The position numbers and the translations under genes were made by a program. The notes under the pieces are model-generated. The model made no database searches. It had not been told where the DNA came from and saw only the letters and a program-made list of their open reading frames with translations. Positions 26,396 to 35,164 of a stretch of DNA of 64,000 nt are shown one piece after another. Each line of letters opens with the position of its first letter. The first letter of the stretch is position 1. Location: assembly GCF_018966525.1 (NCBI RefSeq), contig NZ_CP076607.1, positions 2,976,001 to 3,040,000 of the forward strand, given 5' to 3'. The stretch comes from Paenibacillus sophorae (GTDB lineage Bacteria; Bacillota; Bacilli; Paenibacillales; Paenibacillaceae).

Positions 26396-27172
26396 TTAAC
26401 TGGAAGTTTGGCCACCATCGACAATCATAGCTTGCCCAAGAACAAAAGAAGCTGCATTCGAGCACAGCCATAAAACAGCGGAGGCAATCTCTTCCGGGCG
26501 TCCCATCCTCCCGATAGGTTCTTGCGCAATCATCTTCGCACGTCCTTCCGGAGTGCCGCCACTCGCGCGTTCAATCATAGGGGTATCAATGATTCCTGGA
26601 CAAATCGCATTAATACGAATATTAGATTTAGCGTAGTCCAACGCAGCTGATTTGGTTAAGCCAATGATACCGTGTTTGGCAGCAGCATAAGCTGCTTGCC
26701 CGGCGAAACCAGTAACTCCGGCCCCTGAAGAATTGTTAACAATAACTCCTCCACCCTGATGAAGCATAATTGGTATCTGATATTTCATGCAGAGAAAGAC
26801 ACCGCATAGATCGACGTCGACAATCCTGTACCACTCTTGCTCCGTGATATCCGCAGCGGCAATAGACCTTTGTTCGATGCCTGCATTATTAAAAGCGATA
26901 TCGAGGCGTCCAAAAGCACGGAGGGTGTTGTTCAACGCGGTTTTTACATCGTTGCTTTTCGCTACATCCCCATTTGCCACTAGAACCTTACCATTCATAT
27001 TCAAAATCATGCGGGCTGTCTCCTGATTTGTATATTCATTGATATCGAAGACGACGACATTTGCCCCTTCGCGTGCAAAAGCCAACGCGGTGGCACGGCC
27101 AATTCCACTACCAGCTCCGGTAATGAAAGCTGTCTTACCTGAGAATGATCTATTTGTATAATTCATTATCAC
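26396..27172 (-). CDS. Short-chain dehydrogenase/reductase
   Basis: A 258-residue classical SDR. The GTG at 27172 lies 6 bases after GGGGGAGG; an ATG two codons in is the alternative. Motifs: TGAGSGIGRATALAFAREGA, NNAGIEQRS, catalytic YAAAKHG, NAICPGIIDTPMIERA, and the closing VDGGQTSS. It resembles glucose-1-dehydrogenase/3-oxoacyl-ACP reductase-like enzymes of Bacillota; substrate unknown. The bases 27173-27375 upstream hold its promoter and little else that I can see. Confidence 0.88.
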   Translation of the reverse strand: MIMNYTNRSFSGKTAFITGAGSGIGRATALAFAREGANVVVFDINEYTNQETARMILNMNGKVLVANGDVAKSNDVKTALNNTLRAFGRLDIAFNNAGIEQRSIAAADITEQEWYRIVDVDLCGVFLCMKYQIPIMLHQGGGVIVNNSSGAGVTGFAGQAAYAAAKHGIIGLTKSAALDYAKSNIRINAICPGIIDTPMIERASGGTPEGRAKMIAQEPIGRMGRPEEIASAVLWLCSNAASFVLGQAMIVDGGQTSS

Positions 27173-27375
27173 AGTAATCCTCCCCCAATTGTACTACCAG
27201 TATAGAATCCACCTTATATAGCTACAAATATCCTCAATACATATATTCAGATGTTCTTGTTTTTATTCATGTGTAGATAATGTTCCCAGTAGCATTACAT
27301 AAACGGTGATATGGTCAGTTGGGAATATCACACTTTTTTTGTGTAAGTTGTATTTAAAAATGTCGCTGATTCGAA

Positions 27376-27600
27376 GTAAGCGTCAAACCTAACACACCTT
27401 CAACATCACTTCATTTCATGAGATCATGAAGGTATTCCAAGCTAGGAGGCTGCCTTCATGTCTCCAAAAGAACAACTTCAGCAGCTGTGGGCTGATCGCA
27501 TTGCGGATTACCAGGCCAGTCGAATGATAATGGTCGCCTGTAGCTGACACTATCTCAGACCAGTGAGCGGATTGTTTAGGAGGAAAAGATGCTTCCTTCT
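27376..27600 (+). mobile_element. IS66-family left-end remnant
   Basis: GTAAGCGTC at 27376-27384 is the typical outer end of IS66-family inverted repeats. At 27458-27547 an ORF MSPKEQLQQLWADRIADYQA then SRMIMVAC follows, the N-terminus of IS66 TnpA, stopped by TGA. The rest of the element (TnpB, TnpC) is missing. Confidence 0.6.
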
Positions 27601-27627
27601 TCCCAGAGTAGGGGGTATATTTGATGT

Positions 27628-28632
27628 TTACAAATAATTGGCTATTAATTGCTTGCAGAAAGGTGAATTTACTTCTGTGTCAAATAATTCGTGTGAGCTT
27701 TCTGCAAAGGTAATATTCTCCGTGCTGACTTTCTTTAAAAGAGGTTTCATATCCTCCGGTACAAACATGCCCAGCGCTTGAACGGTCAATGGGCTACAAC
27801 GTTGCATTGCTCTAAAAAACACAGGTAACTCATAGGGCATGGCCGATCCGCAAAGTATCCGTACATCCGCGTTCACAAAATCCGCCTGAAGTCGCTTTTC
27901 TCCCAGTACACCGCAATCCATCACGATGAAGTTATAATCCCGATTCAACTCCCTCGTGAAATAGAAGTCGCAGCCCTCCATGACATAGGCATTGCCACTT
28001 TGTTCCGGCTGAAACAGATGGATAATTTGGGCTAGGTGACGGCTGGTGTTGGTTTCTACGTAGCAGGCCGAAGCGCCATGGTTGTTCAGCCAGCAGACCA
28101 AGTTGAATGCAGTAGTGGTAACGCCGGATCTCCGGTCACTCCCAGCCAGAGCAATGCGAATGTTCGTGCAGGAGAATTGATACTGTTCAGGTTCCCCGGG
28201 TCGAAGGATGCTTTCAGGAACTATCGGCGGCACGATTCGCTTAAATCGCTGCATCCCGCCAGATGACAGGGATTCCCGAATCTCTTCTTGAATGGTTTCT
28301 ATTTTTAAAGCCGTTATGAGGTCCGTTATTCCGGAGTTCACCAGTTGGTGCAGAAAAGGACTGCTCTCCGGCAGTCCTTCCACGATGATGATAACGCGCA
28401 TATCATACATCGTTTGAAACGACAATAACGCTTGCGCCATTTCCTCATCAGATTCCAAAACCGCAGTCCGATCTATTGCAAAATAGCGAATATGGCCGAA
28501 ATGCCGCATATCCTTGACCACAAAAGACAGGAGCGAGAATTGTCCGGTTAGCTTTTTCACCGGCAGTTCCAGTTCCGACTCAACAAAGTCCAGTAGGTTG
28601 ACGTTGGCATTGCTGGTCAAATATAAAATCAT
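27628..28632 (-). CDS. P-loop-like (ParA/CpaE-type) protein of the transfer operon
   Basis: A 334-residue protein. Residues 1-140 look like a receiver-like domain (YLTSNANVNLLDFVE, MRVIIIVEGLPE). Residues 155-330 resemble a ParA/CpaE ATPase: a diverged Walker A AGSDRRSGVTTTAFNLVCW, then YNFIVMDCGVLGEKR at the Walker B position. The canonical GKGG(T/S)GK lysines are missing, so ATP binding is doubtful. Last gene of the long minus-strand transfer operon, 4 bases after a 29-residue peptide gene. CpaE-type proteins position pilus or secretion machines. Confidence 0.6.
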   Translation of the reverse strand: MILYLTSNANVNLLDFVESELELPVKKLTGQFSLLSFVVKDMRHFGHIRYFAIDRTAVLESDEEMAQALLSFQTMYDMRVIIIVEGLPESSPFLHQLVNSGITDLITALKIETIQEEIRESLSSGGMQRFKRIVPPIVPESILRPGEPEQYQFSCTNIRIALAGSDRRSGVTTTAFNLVCWLNNHGASACYVETNTSRHLAQIIHLFQPEQSGNAYVMEGCDFYFTRELNRDYNFIVMDCGVLGEKRLQADFVNADVRILCGSAMPYELPVFFRAMQRCSPLTVQALGMFVPEDMKPLLKKVSTENITFAESSHELFDTEVNSPFCKQLIANYL

Positions 28633-28636
28633 TGTC

Positions 28637-28726
28637 CTACCCTTCCCTCATTAACAGCAGAATGGCCCCGATAATCACCAGACCGACGTAGAAGAAAAGC
28701 TCGATGAGCTGCTTCTTTTTGTCCAT
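28637..28726 (-). CDS. 29-residue single-pass membrane peptide
   Basis: Minus-strand ATG at 28726, right after the VirB4 stop, opens MDKKKQLIELFFYVGLVIIG then AILLLMREG. A charged start, about 20 hydrophobic residues and a short charged end make a clear single membrane helix with the C-terminus outside or inside unknown. It fits the 100-base gap between the VirB4 and CpaE-like genes and is otherwise unexplained. Confidence 0.55.
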   Translation of the reverse strand: MDKKKQLIELFFYVGLVIIGAILLLMREG

Positions 28727-28729
28727 GAC

Positions 28730-30544
28730 TTACCGTCCTCCCGCCGTACCCATGTAGTTAAATTTGTATTCCGGGATATCAAAATGAATATGCAGCCGTT
28801 TGGAGCCGATCATCAATAAGGCATGTTCGCGTTTCTTACTGGCTAATAGTTCCTCTTCGGCATCGGTCAGGTTATATAGCTCCCGCGTTTCTTGCAGGTT
28901 TTTCCCATCGGTTCCCATCAATATTTTAATGCAGGGAATGTCCAGCAACGCTTGCCCGTACATTTTCACTTCCGGGGCGAGAAAATCGACGACACTATGG
29001 GAAATGATCGCGAGGCCTGCCTCGTACTTCCGGGCACGTTTTTCCACATTGCGCAAAAACACCAGGCTTTGCGGCACGTTCGGGTCGATCATCAGATAGC
29101 ATTCATCACAAATGAGCAGAACCCGTTCCGTCCGATCTTGTGACATTTGCTCCCAGCACCAGGACAGCAGATTAAAATATTGGGTTCGCTTGATATTGTC
29201 GGAGGTATTTTGTAACGTATGGGTATCCAGGCAAATGCATCGGCTATGGGTTTGAATCGTGCTGTGGCCGTTCCACAAAAAAGAATCCCCGCCATTTGCA
29301 ATATCATGCAGCAGCAGGGATAACTCCTTATAGACTTCATCGCCAAGCGTTTGCTCCTTGTTATGGATAAGAGCGTACAGGTCAGAGAAGGTGGGGAAGT
29401 CGGTGTTTTGCAGCTTGGTGATGTCCGTTGTCCAGGTGATCTTAAACTGGTTGTACAATTCGATCAGGCATTGCTTGAGGACGGCTTTTTGCATCATGGT
29501 TAAGTCGGGGATGTAGAGGTTAAAGAAGATTTCCAGATTCTTGAGATGTAACGCCATGTCGGACATGCCATTGCCTTCATCTTTGTAGAGAGGAAATTCT
29601 TCATTCACGTCGTCGAGGGGAGCCGGGCGGATTTGCAGAGGGTTGATTTTGCCGTTCGATCCGCCTCCGGCATTGATCCAATCGCCGTTTAGCTTCTGAC
29701 ACAGTTCTTTGTATTCGGATTCCGGGTCGATGAAAATGATTTTGGTTCCTTTCATGTATTCACTGAGCGCCACGTGCTTAACTGCCGTCGATTTGCCCAC
29801 GCCAGCCACGCCCATAATGACGATGTTGGAATTGGTCCGGTCTCCGCCGCGCTTCCATAAATCCACAATAACCAGCCCGCCGCTGGCGTCTTTGGCTAGG
29901 TAATACCCGGTCCCATCGTTGAAGCCGGAGCTTGCAAAAGGAAAACCACCGACAAAGGTACTCATAGGCATGATCTTGTTCAGGATATGTTCAATCTGTC
30001 CTTGGGCGGGATACATTGGAGAAAGATGCCGGAAGCTCTCCTTTTGCAAATGGGCCAACGTGCGGATTTTGCAGCGCATCATGCTAAAGGCATTTTCCAC
30101 ACGCCGAGAGGCGCGTGCAAAAAGCTTATCATCCTCGGCAAAGGGCATGACTAACACGTTCATCAATCCCACGGTTTCACCGTTCTGGTCGATTTGCAGC
30201 ATAATGTTCTCACCATCTGCCGCTGCTTTTTCCGCCCGCTGACGGGTGAGCGGGTCTTTGGCACTGTCGGCCAAGCTGCGGTTTTGCGTAATGGACTTGG
30301 ATATGGCAGAAATCAGCGCACTGTTGTCAATGGGTTGAAAGCCGATGGATACCATCGTGGCGGGCAGATTGGTCAAAGTGGAGAGCCAGCCGACATCGGG
30401 CTTCGCCGGGTATTGAATAACGCCGTACAGCTTGGCGGATTGCTCTCCTATCATCAGACCATTTCGGGTAAATTCCAGACCCATCGGGGTGATGACGTTT
30501 AGTAACGAAGGATTGACGGTTTGTACAGGTTGAGACTGCTTCAT
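28730..30544 (-). CDS. VirB4/TrsE-type conjugation ATPase
   Basis: A 604-residue ATPase. The ATG at 30544 follows AAAGGAG; the upstream in-frame start would run into the C39 gene. Walker A is MGVAGVGKSTAVKH near residue 270, Walker B is VLLICDECYLM near residue 490, followed by NVEKRARKYEAGLAIISHSV as in VirB4 proteins. It would power assembly of the mating channel at the inner face of the membrane. The N-terminal domain seems to be supplied partly by the separate TrsD-like gene upstream. Confidence 0.9.
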   Translation of the reverse strand: MKQSQPVQTVNPSLLNVITPMGLEFTRNGLMIGEQSAKLYGVIQYPAKPDVGWLSTLTNLPATMVSIGFQPIDNSALISAISKSITQNRSLADSAKDPLTRQRAEKAAADGENIMLQIDQNGETVGLMNVLVMPFAEDDKLFARASRRVENAFSMMRCKIRTLAHLQKESFRHLSPMYPAQGQIEHILNKIMPMSTFVGGFPFASSGFNDGTGYYLAKDASGGLVIVDLWKRGGDRTNSNIVIMGVAGVGKSTAVKHVALSEYMKGTKIIFIDPESEYKELCQKLNGDWINAGGGSNGKINPLQIRPAPLDDVNEEFPLYKDEGNGMSDMALHLKNLEIFFNLYIPDLTMMQKAVLKQCLIELYNQFKITWTTDITKLQNTDFPTFSDLYALIHNKEQTLGDEVYKELSLLLHDIANGGDSFLWNGHSTIQTHSRCICLDTHTLQNTSDNIKRTQYFNLLSWCWEQMSQDRTERVLLICDECYLMIDPNVPQSLVFLRNVEKRARKYEAGLAIISHSVVDFLAPEVKMYGQALLDIPCIKILMGTDGKNLQETRELYNLTDAEEELLASKKREHALLMIGSKRLHIHFDIPEYKFNYMGTAGGR

Positions 30545-30548
30545 CGGA

Positions 30549-31382
30549 TTATGACTCCTTTCCGCTGATGATCCAGAAGGGACCGCCAGCAGCGGCATTC
30601 TTTCGGGCCTCATTTTGAATGATGGAAAAGTCCCAGGCTTGCTCACTGCGTTTGCGGCTGGCCGGGTCAGCCACTAGAATTTGACCGTCCTTGGTCACGC
30701 CACGCAGCACCATAAAATGACCGGAGGAGGTAAAATGGCCCTTACCCATAATGGCAACAACCAGTTTGCCATTGGAGAGGGCGTCGATGATTTTTTGCTG
30801 CTCTTTTGCTGCGGCTCCTTCAACTTGCAGGCCGAAGTGTTTGGCTCCATCGGGAATCAGGCTGTGATAGCTGCCGGTTCCTTCGGCCAGATAGCCATTT
30901 TGGTACGCCCAATTGGACATGGCAACCGGATCAATCGCTGTGTCGGTCAAAGTAGAGACGACAATCGCCAAAGAAGTCGGGCCGCAGCCGGAAGCACCGA
31001 TGGTATCACGGGGGCCGTAGGGCTTGTCCGCCCAGCGGCTGTCCATTTGGTTGTAGTAGACCACTTCCCGGCTGCCATCCCGGAAGACCACCCCTTCATA
31101 CTGTTGGCCCTGACTTTCCAGATAGCCCTCATCCGTTTCCTGCAGCAACTGGGTGTAGCCGAAATCCATCCGCATTTCATCGACGATGGGAGCTTCATTC
31201 GGACTCAACATCAGCCTGAGCGTCTCCAGGGGCGAAGTGAGCAATTGCAGTATCATCGCCGCAAGGAGCAAAAATCCGATGACGGGAACCAGGATCAACG
31301 TAAGTATCCGTTTACGCGACTCTTCATCGGTGGCGACTTTGACGGCAACTTTTGCCAATAGCTTGGCGGTGGCCGGGTCCAT
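30549..31382 (-). CDS. Membrane-anchored C39-like peptidase
   Basis: A 277-residue protein with a cytoplasmic start (VATDEESRKRIL), one membrane helix (residues about 28-48) and an outer C39-like domain: YYNQMDSRWADKPYG, catalytic Cys in GASGCGPTSLA, and His in GHFMVLRGV followed by ADPASRKRSEQAWDF. In Gram-positive transfer systems the gene at this place encodes the cell-wall-degrading subunit that opens peptidoglycan. A C39-like peptidase could do this, or it could process a secreted peptide. It lies between the TrsD-like and VirB4 genes. Confidence 0.8.
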   Translation of the reverse strand: MDPATAKLLAKVAVKVATDEESRKRILTLILVPVIGFLLLAAMILQLLTSPLETLRLMLSPNEAPIVDEMRMDFGYTQLLQETDEGYLESQGQQYEGVVFRDGSREVVYYNQMDSRWADKPYGPRDTIGASGCGPTSLAIVVSTLTDTAIDPVAMSNWAYQNGYLAEGTGSYHSLIPDGAKHFGLQVEGAAAKEQQKIIDALSNGKLVVAIMGKGHFTSSGHFMVLRGVTKDGQILVADPASRKRSEQAWDFSIIQNEARKNAAAGGPFWIISGKES

Positions 31383-31385
31383 AAC

Positions 31386-32066
31386 TTATACCTCCCGAAG
31401 CGTAAGGAATGGCATCGTCGCTTCCGGCTCTGTAATTTCCAAATGCGTGTAAGCCGGATTGTTGACCAAATTACATAGCCGGACAATATCTTGCTGTTTC
31501 AATAATTTCGCCTCCACCTGTCCGTCCTCAAAATGCTGGGCAAGTCGCTTGGCCTTCTCCTGCATGTCCCGTTCGCCTCCGGCTTCAAGGCGCTGCCATA
31601 ACATCAGGTAAAATTGCCGTTCCACCACTTCACCGGACAGGGCAAAGGTGTTCATCTCCAGCATCTCTTGTCGCAGCAGTTCCTTTTGCTTAGGATCGGC
31701 GGCGGGTAGCAATGCACCAAGTTCGGAGATGAGAGGTGATATATCTACCGGACGGCTGACGGCAAGAAATTTGAATGGGAAACGGACAGAGGATAGTTCT
31801 GCGGTTAACTTGTTAATCAGAAGCCGTTTCTCCGAAGGGCTTAATAAGTCCAAGCTGATGGGGAAGATTCGCAAGTAGCAAAGCAGCCAGCCGTCTTGGG
31901 TGTACAGGAAGTTCCCGCGGATGTCCTGGACGTTCACAAACTGTTGAGCCGTTTGCGCAGCAAGATCGGCTTGTTCTTTAGGCTTTGGTTTTCTGGTTTT
32001 CAGGTAAAACAAAACAACTCCCCCGCCGATGAGGCAGAGGAGCAGCATAGTAATAGGTAGCAGCAT
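31386..32066 (-). CDS. TrsD-like conjugation protein
   Basis: A 226-residue protein with an N-terminal membrane helix (MLLPITMLLLCLIGGGVVLF), then FVNVQDIRGNFLYTQDGWLL and KFLAVSRPVDISPLISELGA. These match the TrsD/VirB4 N-terminal-domain proteins of Gram-positive conjugation systems, which pair with a TrsE-type ATPase; here that ATPase follows one gene later. It would sit in the membrane as part of the channel core. Confidence 0.7.
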   Translation of the reverse strand: MLLPITMLLLCLIGGGVVLFYLKTRKPKPKEQADLAAQTAQQFVNVQDIRGNFLYTQDGWLLCYLRIFPISLDLLSPSEKRLLINKLTAELSSVRFPFKFLAVSRPVDISPLISELGALLPAADPKQKELLRQEMLEMNTFALSGEVVERQFYLMLWQRLEAGGERDMQEKAKRLAQHFEDGQVEAKLLKQQDIVRLCNLVNNPAYTHLEITEPEATMPFLTLREV

Positions 32067-32086
32067 AGGTGCGGCACAACCTTTCG

Positions 32087-33829
32087 CTATTTTGTTTTCT
32101 GCGGCGCAATGTGCCAGTCAGATAGTAAATTACCGGAAATCGTAATGGTATCGTGCAACTGAAGCGTTAACATGCCATCCGGCGTCCATACATCTAAAAT
32201 ACGGGTGATCGGCGTATAAGGGCCGTCCGGGAACCACAGCGGACTGAAGTGAACGCGGCTTTCGTAGGTGGAATACTCGTTGGGCTTCAGCCAAAAGCTG
32301 GCGTTATATCCTCTTGTATGGAGATCATGCAACCGCCAATACGTCTGATAAGAAAATTCGGGAAAATAGGAAACAGCATGTTGTGCGCCGGTGATATGAC
32401 TGCTTGGTGCATTGGAGGATAGCGTGGTAAAGCTATTGATTTCGATACCGTAGCCTGATTTCATCCGGCTTGACGATAAGGTAGGGGATTTGGAATCGGG
32501 AGCAACCGACTGGTAGGCAGTGAGTGAAGCGGTATAGCCAGTCCAGTCATAATCCCACCAGCCGTTGTCTTTCCAATACCCATGATCGACCCAGTATCCG
32601 CCGCCTTGCCCATCACTATGCCAGCGCCATTTGGAAATCCAAACCCAGTATTCATGCCAGTGGGCCGACCAGATGCCCCAGGATGCGCTAGTTTTGGCTG
32701 AATAAGCAGGGATAGAAGGAAGCTGGAAGGAGTTATTTCGGTCAGTGGCCTTCGGATCAGGCGGCAGATTTTGGTTTAAATCCACGACTGAAGCAGTGAT
32801 GCGAGAGACGCTTAGTTGGCCTTGAGAGGCGCTGACTTCAATCGTAACCGTTTGCGGGGTAGTAGGCGTTCGCCATTTTACCCAAACCAGTTGGCTCTCA
32901 CCTTCGGGGATAACGATGTTTGTTACCGTATAACTGCTACCCATGATGTGAAACGCAACGCGGGCTGGGTCTTTTGGTGTGATTTGCGCGGAAGTGGAAA
33001 GACGGACGGAGGTAATGACATCGGTGTCGGTACGGTACTGATAGCTGGTTTGGCTAGGCGCTGGCGTGGTGGGGGAATCGTGAAAACGGACGATGCCAAG
33101 GCCCAAGGACGTTATGATCTGATCGTTGCTGACGCGGCTGCTGGTGGGGCCGTCCCAAGCAGGAAAGCCAAGATCGGAGGTTTCCAGAAACATCGCCAAG
33201 GGCAAGTTCTGGTGGGTCAGGCTAACCATTTTGGAACGCAGACCGCCGTTCAGGATTTGGTCATACAGAGCAGCTTCATGGGCGGTCATAGCCATTTTGA
33301 CGCCCTGAAAGGTAATATACGCAATTGGCTCCAGAAGCAGTTTATAGTTGCCATTGATGAGAGTATCGTAGTCAAAACCAGTTGTTTCAGCGATATAGCG
33401 AACAACCAGTTCATCGGTGAAATAGGCCTTAATTTCTTCCAAGGTTGCTTGCCCTCGGTCAGATTTTATAATGAGGGGAAGTTCCTTTTGCGGGTGCACA
33501 GAAATATAGCCTTTGTTCATAGGAGTTAATGAAGCGCCGTTTTGGTATTGTAACTTACTGATTTTTCCAAAGTGAAGTAATGTACTCGGCGGTGTTTTGT
33601 TTGTCAAGTCAATTGGGATGGTCACAGGGACACGATCCCGATCCCTTATGATTGTGATACGCACCCCCTCATCATTCGTATTCCAGTAGTTTTGACCAGT
33701 GCCACTGCCCATTCCACCGCCACCAGTATCAATATTTCCTTCACCACCGCCATCTGCATAACTAATAAATGGGACAACAAATGTAAACAGCAAGGCCATA
33801 ATCATGATGAAAGTTGCAGTTTTTTTCAC
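32087..33829 (-). CDS. Secreted protein with a tryptophan-rich segment
   Basis: A 580-residue exported protein. The GTG at 33829 follows TTGGGAGGGATACGA; a signal peptide (KKTATFIMIMALLFTFVVPF ISYA) precedes a Gly-rich stretch. The middle is probably made of beta domains (LVWVKWRTPTTPQTVTIEVS). Near residues 380-430 tryptophan is very common: WGIWSAHWHEYWVWISKWRW and YWKDNGWWDYDW. No known domain is evident. In the transfer operon between a DUF6550-like protein and TrsD it may be the surface adhesin or the outer part of the mating apparatus. Confidence 0.6.
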   Translation of the reverse strand: MKKTATFIMIMALLFTFVVPFISYADGGGEGNIDTGGGGMGSGTGQNYWNTNDEGVRITIIRDRDRVPVTIPIDLTNKTPPSTLLHFGKISKLQYQNGASLTPMNKGYISVHPQKELPLIIKSDRGQATLEEIKAYFTDELVVRYIAETTGFDYDTLINGNYKLLLEPIAYITFQGVKMAMTAHEAALYDQILNGGLRSKMVSLTHQNLPLAMFLETSDLGFPAWDGPTSSRVSNDQIITSLGLGIVRFHDSPTTPAPSQTSYQYRTDTDVITSVRLSTSAQITPKDPARVAFHIMGSSYTVTNIVIPEGESQLVWVKWRTPTTPQTVTIEVSASQGQLSVSRITASVVDLNQNLPPDPKATDRNNSFQLPSIPAYSAKTSASWGIWSAHWHEYWVWISKWRWHSDGQGGGYWVDHGYWKDNGWWDYDWTGYTASLTAYQSVAPDSKSPTLSSSRMKSGYGIEINSFTTLSSNAPSSHITGAQHAVSYFPEFSYQTYWRLHDLHTRGYNASFWLKPNEYSTYESRVHFSPLWFPDGPYTPITRILDVWTPDGMLTLQLHDTITISGNLLSDWHIAPQKTK

Positions 33830-33847
33830 TCGTATCCCTCCCAAAAT

Positions 33848-33876
33848 AAAAAAAGCGCAACTTTGTAGCCGCGCTT
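33848..33876 (-). terminator. Possible terminator between two transfer genes
   Basis: On the minus strand AAGCGC and GCGCTT arms (33853-33858, 33871-33876) enclose 12 bases and are followed by a run of T. It lies after the proline-rich protein gene and would lower expression of the genes that follow. Confidence 0.65.
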
Positions 33877-33899
33877 CTCAAATATTTTAAAGTATGGGA

Positions 33900-34472
33900 T
33901 TAATCCATTGTCCCTACTTTATTACCAGTTAACTCGTCACCTTCTTTTCCAACTGTGGTTTCTTGGTTTGGTCCGCTATCATCTACCCAACCAAAACCGG
34001 GAAAATAAACCTGTCCTTTGCTATTCTTATCTCCCGCTTTCGGCTCGGCAGCTTGTTTATTCGGTTGAGTCTCTTTTTCCTCATAGACAGGTGGAGAAGC
34101 CGGAGACTGTGCTTTTTCGGTTTCTTTTACCTTTGGTTTCGGTGGTTCCGTAGGAGCGGGGGTCTTTTTCGGTTCGCTAATCGGAACCTCTACCTGTTTC
34201 GTTTCTTTTTCCGGTTGAAGGACAGGAGCTTCGGAAATAGCCGGTTGCGGCTTAATCTCGGCAACGACAACAGGAGAAGGGCTTGGACTAGGCGAAGCCG
34301 CTGAAGGACTTTGCTGAATATCTTTGATCGTTACATCCGATGGAGTAGCTGACGAAGTGGCTGCTGGCATCACAGGGGTTACATCGCTTTGAGAGTGAGG
34401 CCAGACGGTCCATATGGCGACAATTCCTACGACCATAAGTCCCCCGATAAGTCCCCAGGTTTTTCGTTTCAT
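33900..34472 (-). CDS. Proline-rich membrane-anchored protein (DUF6550-like)
   Basis: A 190-residue protein from the ATG at 34472 (AGGAGATGACGTAC upstream). One N-terminal membrane helix (WGLIGGLMVVGIVAIWTVW) is followed by a long Pro/Ser/Lys/Glu-rich spacer and a conserved end KGQVYFPGFGWVDDSGPNQ, which I recall from DUF6550 proteins of Clostridia transfer elements. The spacer suits crossing the cell wall. Function unknown. Confidence 0.6.
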   Translation of the reverse strand: MKRKTWGLIGGLMVVGIVAIWTVWPHSQSDVTPVMPAATSSATPSDVTIKDIQQSPSAASPSPSPSPVVVAEIKPQPAISEAPVLQPEKETKQVEVPISEPKKTPAPTEPPKPKVKETEKAQSPASPPVYEEKETQPNKQAAEPKAGDKNSKGQVYFPGFGWVDDSGPNQETTVGKEGDELTGNKVGTMD

Positions 34473-34593
34473 GTACGTCATCTCCTTGAATCAATATGGA
34501 ATCATCGAAATAAGGGTTATCTCTATTGTACTGTATAATTCTGTAAATTCCAATAGAATCCGCGATGTGGTTTTTTATCGGGCCTCTCCCGCG

Positions 34594-35145
34594 CTAGGGA
34601 TTTCCTTTGCTGAATCTTGGCATATAGACCGCCTGTACTTGCAAGTCCGCTTGCATCGGAGGCAAATGGCTCCAACCAAAAGAGAGCGGGACTTCCAGAT
34701 GGATGACAGCCTGGGCGGTAAACTGCCGGATGGTGTTCGGTGAATCGGGGGCAAAAGGTGCATTGAGGATGGTGACAGTTAGCCCGGACAGGGTATATTC
34801 CGTCTGGTCGCCAGCTTGTTTCACATACCGGCTTCCTTGTTGGGTAAGTCCCAATGTTTCACTGAGCCGGGGATATATACGGCCAGTGGATACTTGCTCC
34901 CTCCATTGGTTCGAGGAACGTGCAAAGCCGCCGGAATAGCTTTGCCGCAAACCGGTATAGACGTTGCTGTAATTTTCAGTCGCCGCGGCAATGATCGCGC
35001 TTTGTACGGCATCGCGCACACCGCTGGCAATGATCGTCAGGCGCAGATATTCATACGCTGCGCAAGAGACAATGAGGATCGAGAGTACAATCGCCACAAC
35101 CAACGGAAATCCGTTGCCGGAACGGTTATTCCAGACGCGCTTCAT
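34594..35145 (-). CDS. TadE-like pseudopilin/assembly protein
   Basis: A 183-residue protein with a single N-terminal membrane helix (FPLVVAIVLSILIVSCAAYE) and an extracellular domain rich in beta structure, as in TadE-type minor pilins. The frame is open upstream to 35244, but those residues come from the 3' end of the group II intron, so the ATG at 35145 is chosen. The ribosome binding site is weak (TTGGAA), perhaps changed by the intron insertion. It is the last gene of the Tad block. Confidence 0.6.
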   Translation of the reverse strand: MKRVWNNRSGNGFPLVVAIVLSILIVSCAAYEYLRLTIIASGVRDAVQSAIIAAATENYSNVYTGLRQSYSGGFARSSNQWREQVSTGRIYPRLSETLGLTQQGSRYVKQAGDQTEYTLSGLTVTILNAPFAPDSPNTIRQFTAQAVIHLEVPLSFGWSHLPPMQADLQVQAVYMPRFSKGNP

Positions 35146-35164
35146 TTCCAATAACGATAGGTAA

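Noticed and set aside
27427..27442. Palindrome near TTCATGAGATCATGAA as an operator
   Set aside because: It lies inside the IS66 remnant and no regulator gene is next to it.
30681..31361. 226-codon plus-strand open frame
   Set aside because: It is antisense to the C39-like peptidase, whose catalytic motifs and operon place are clear.
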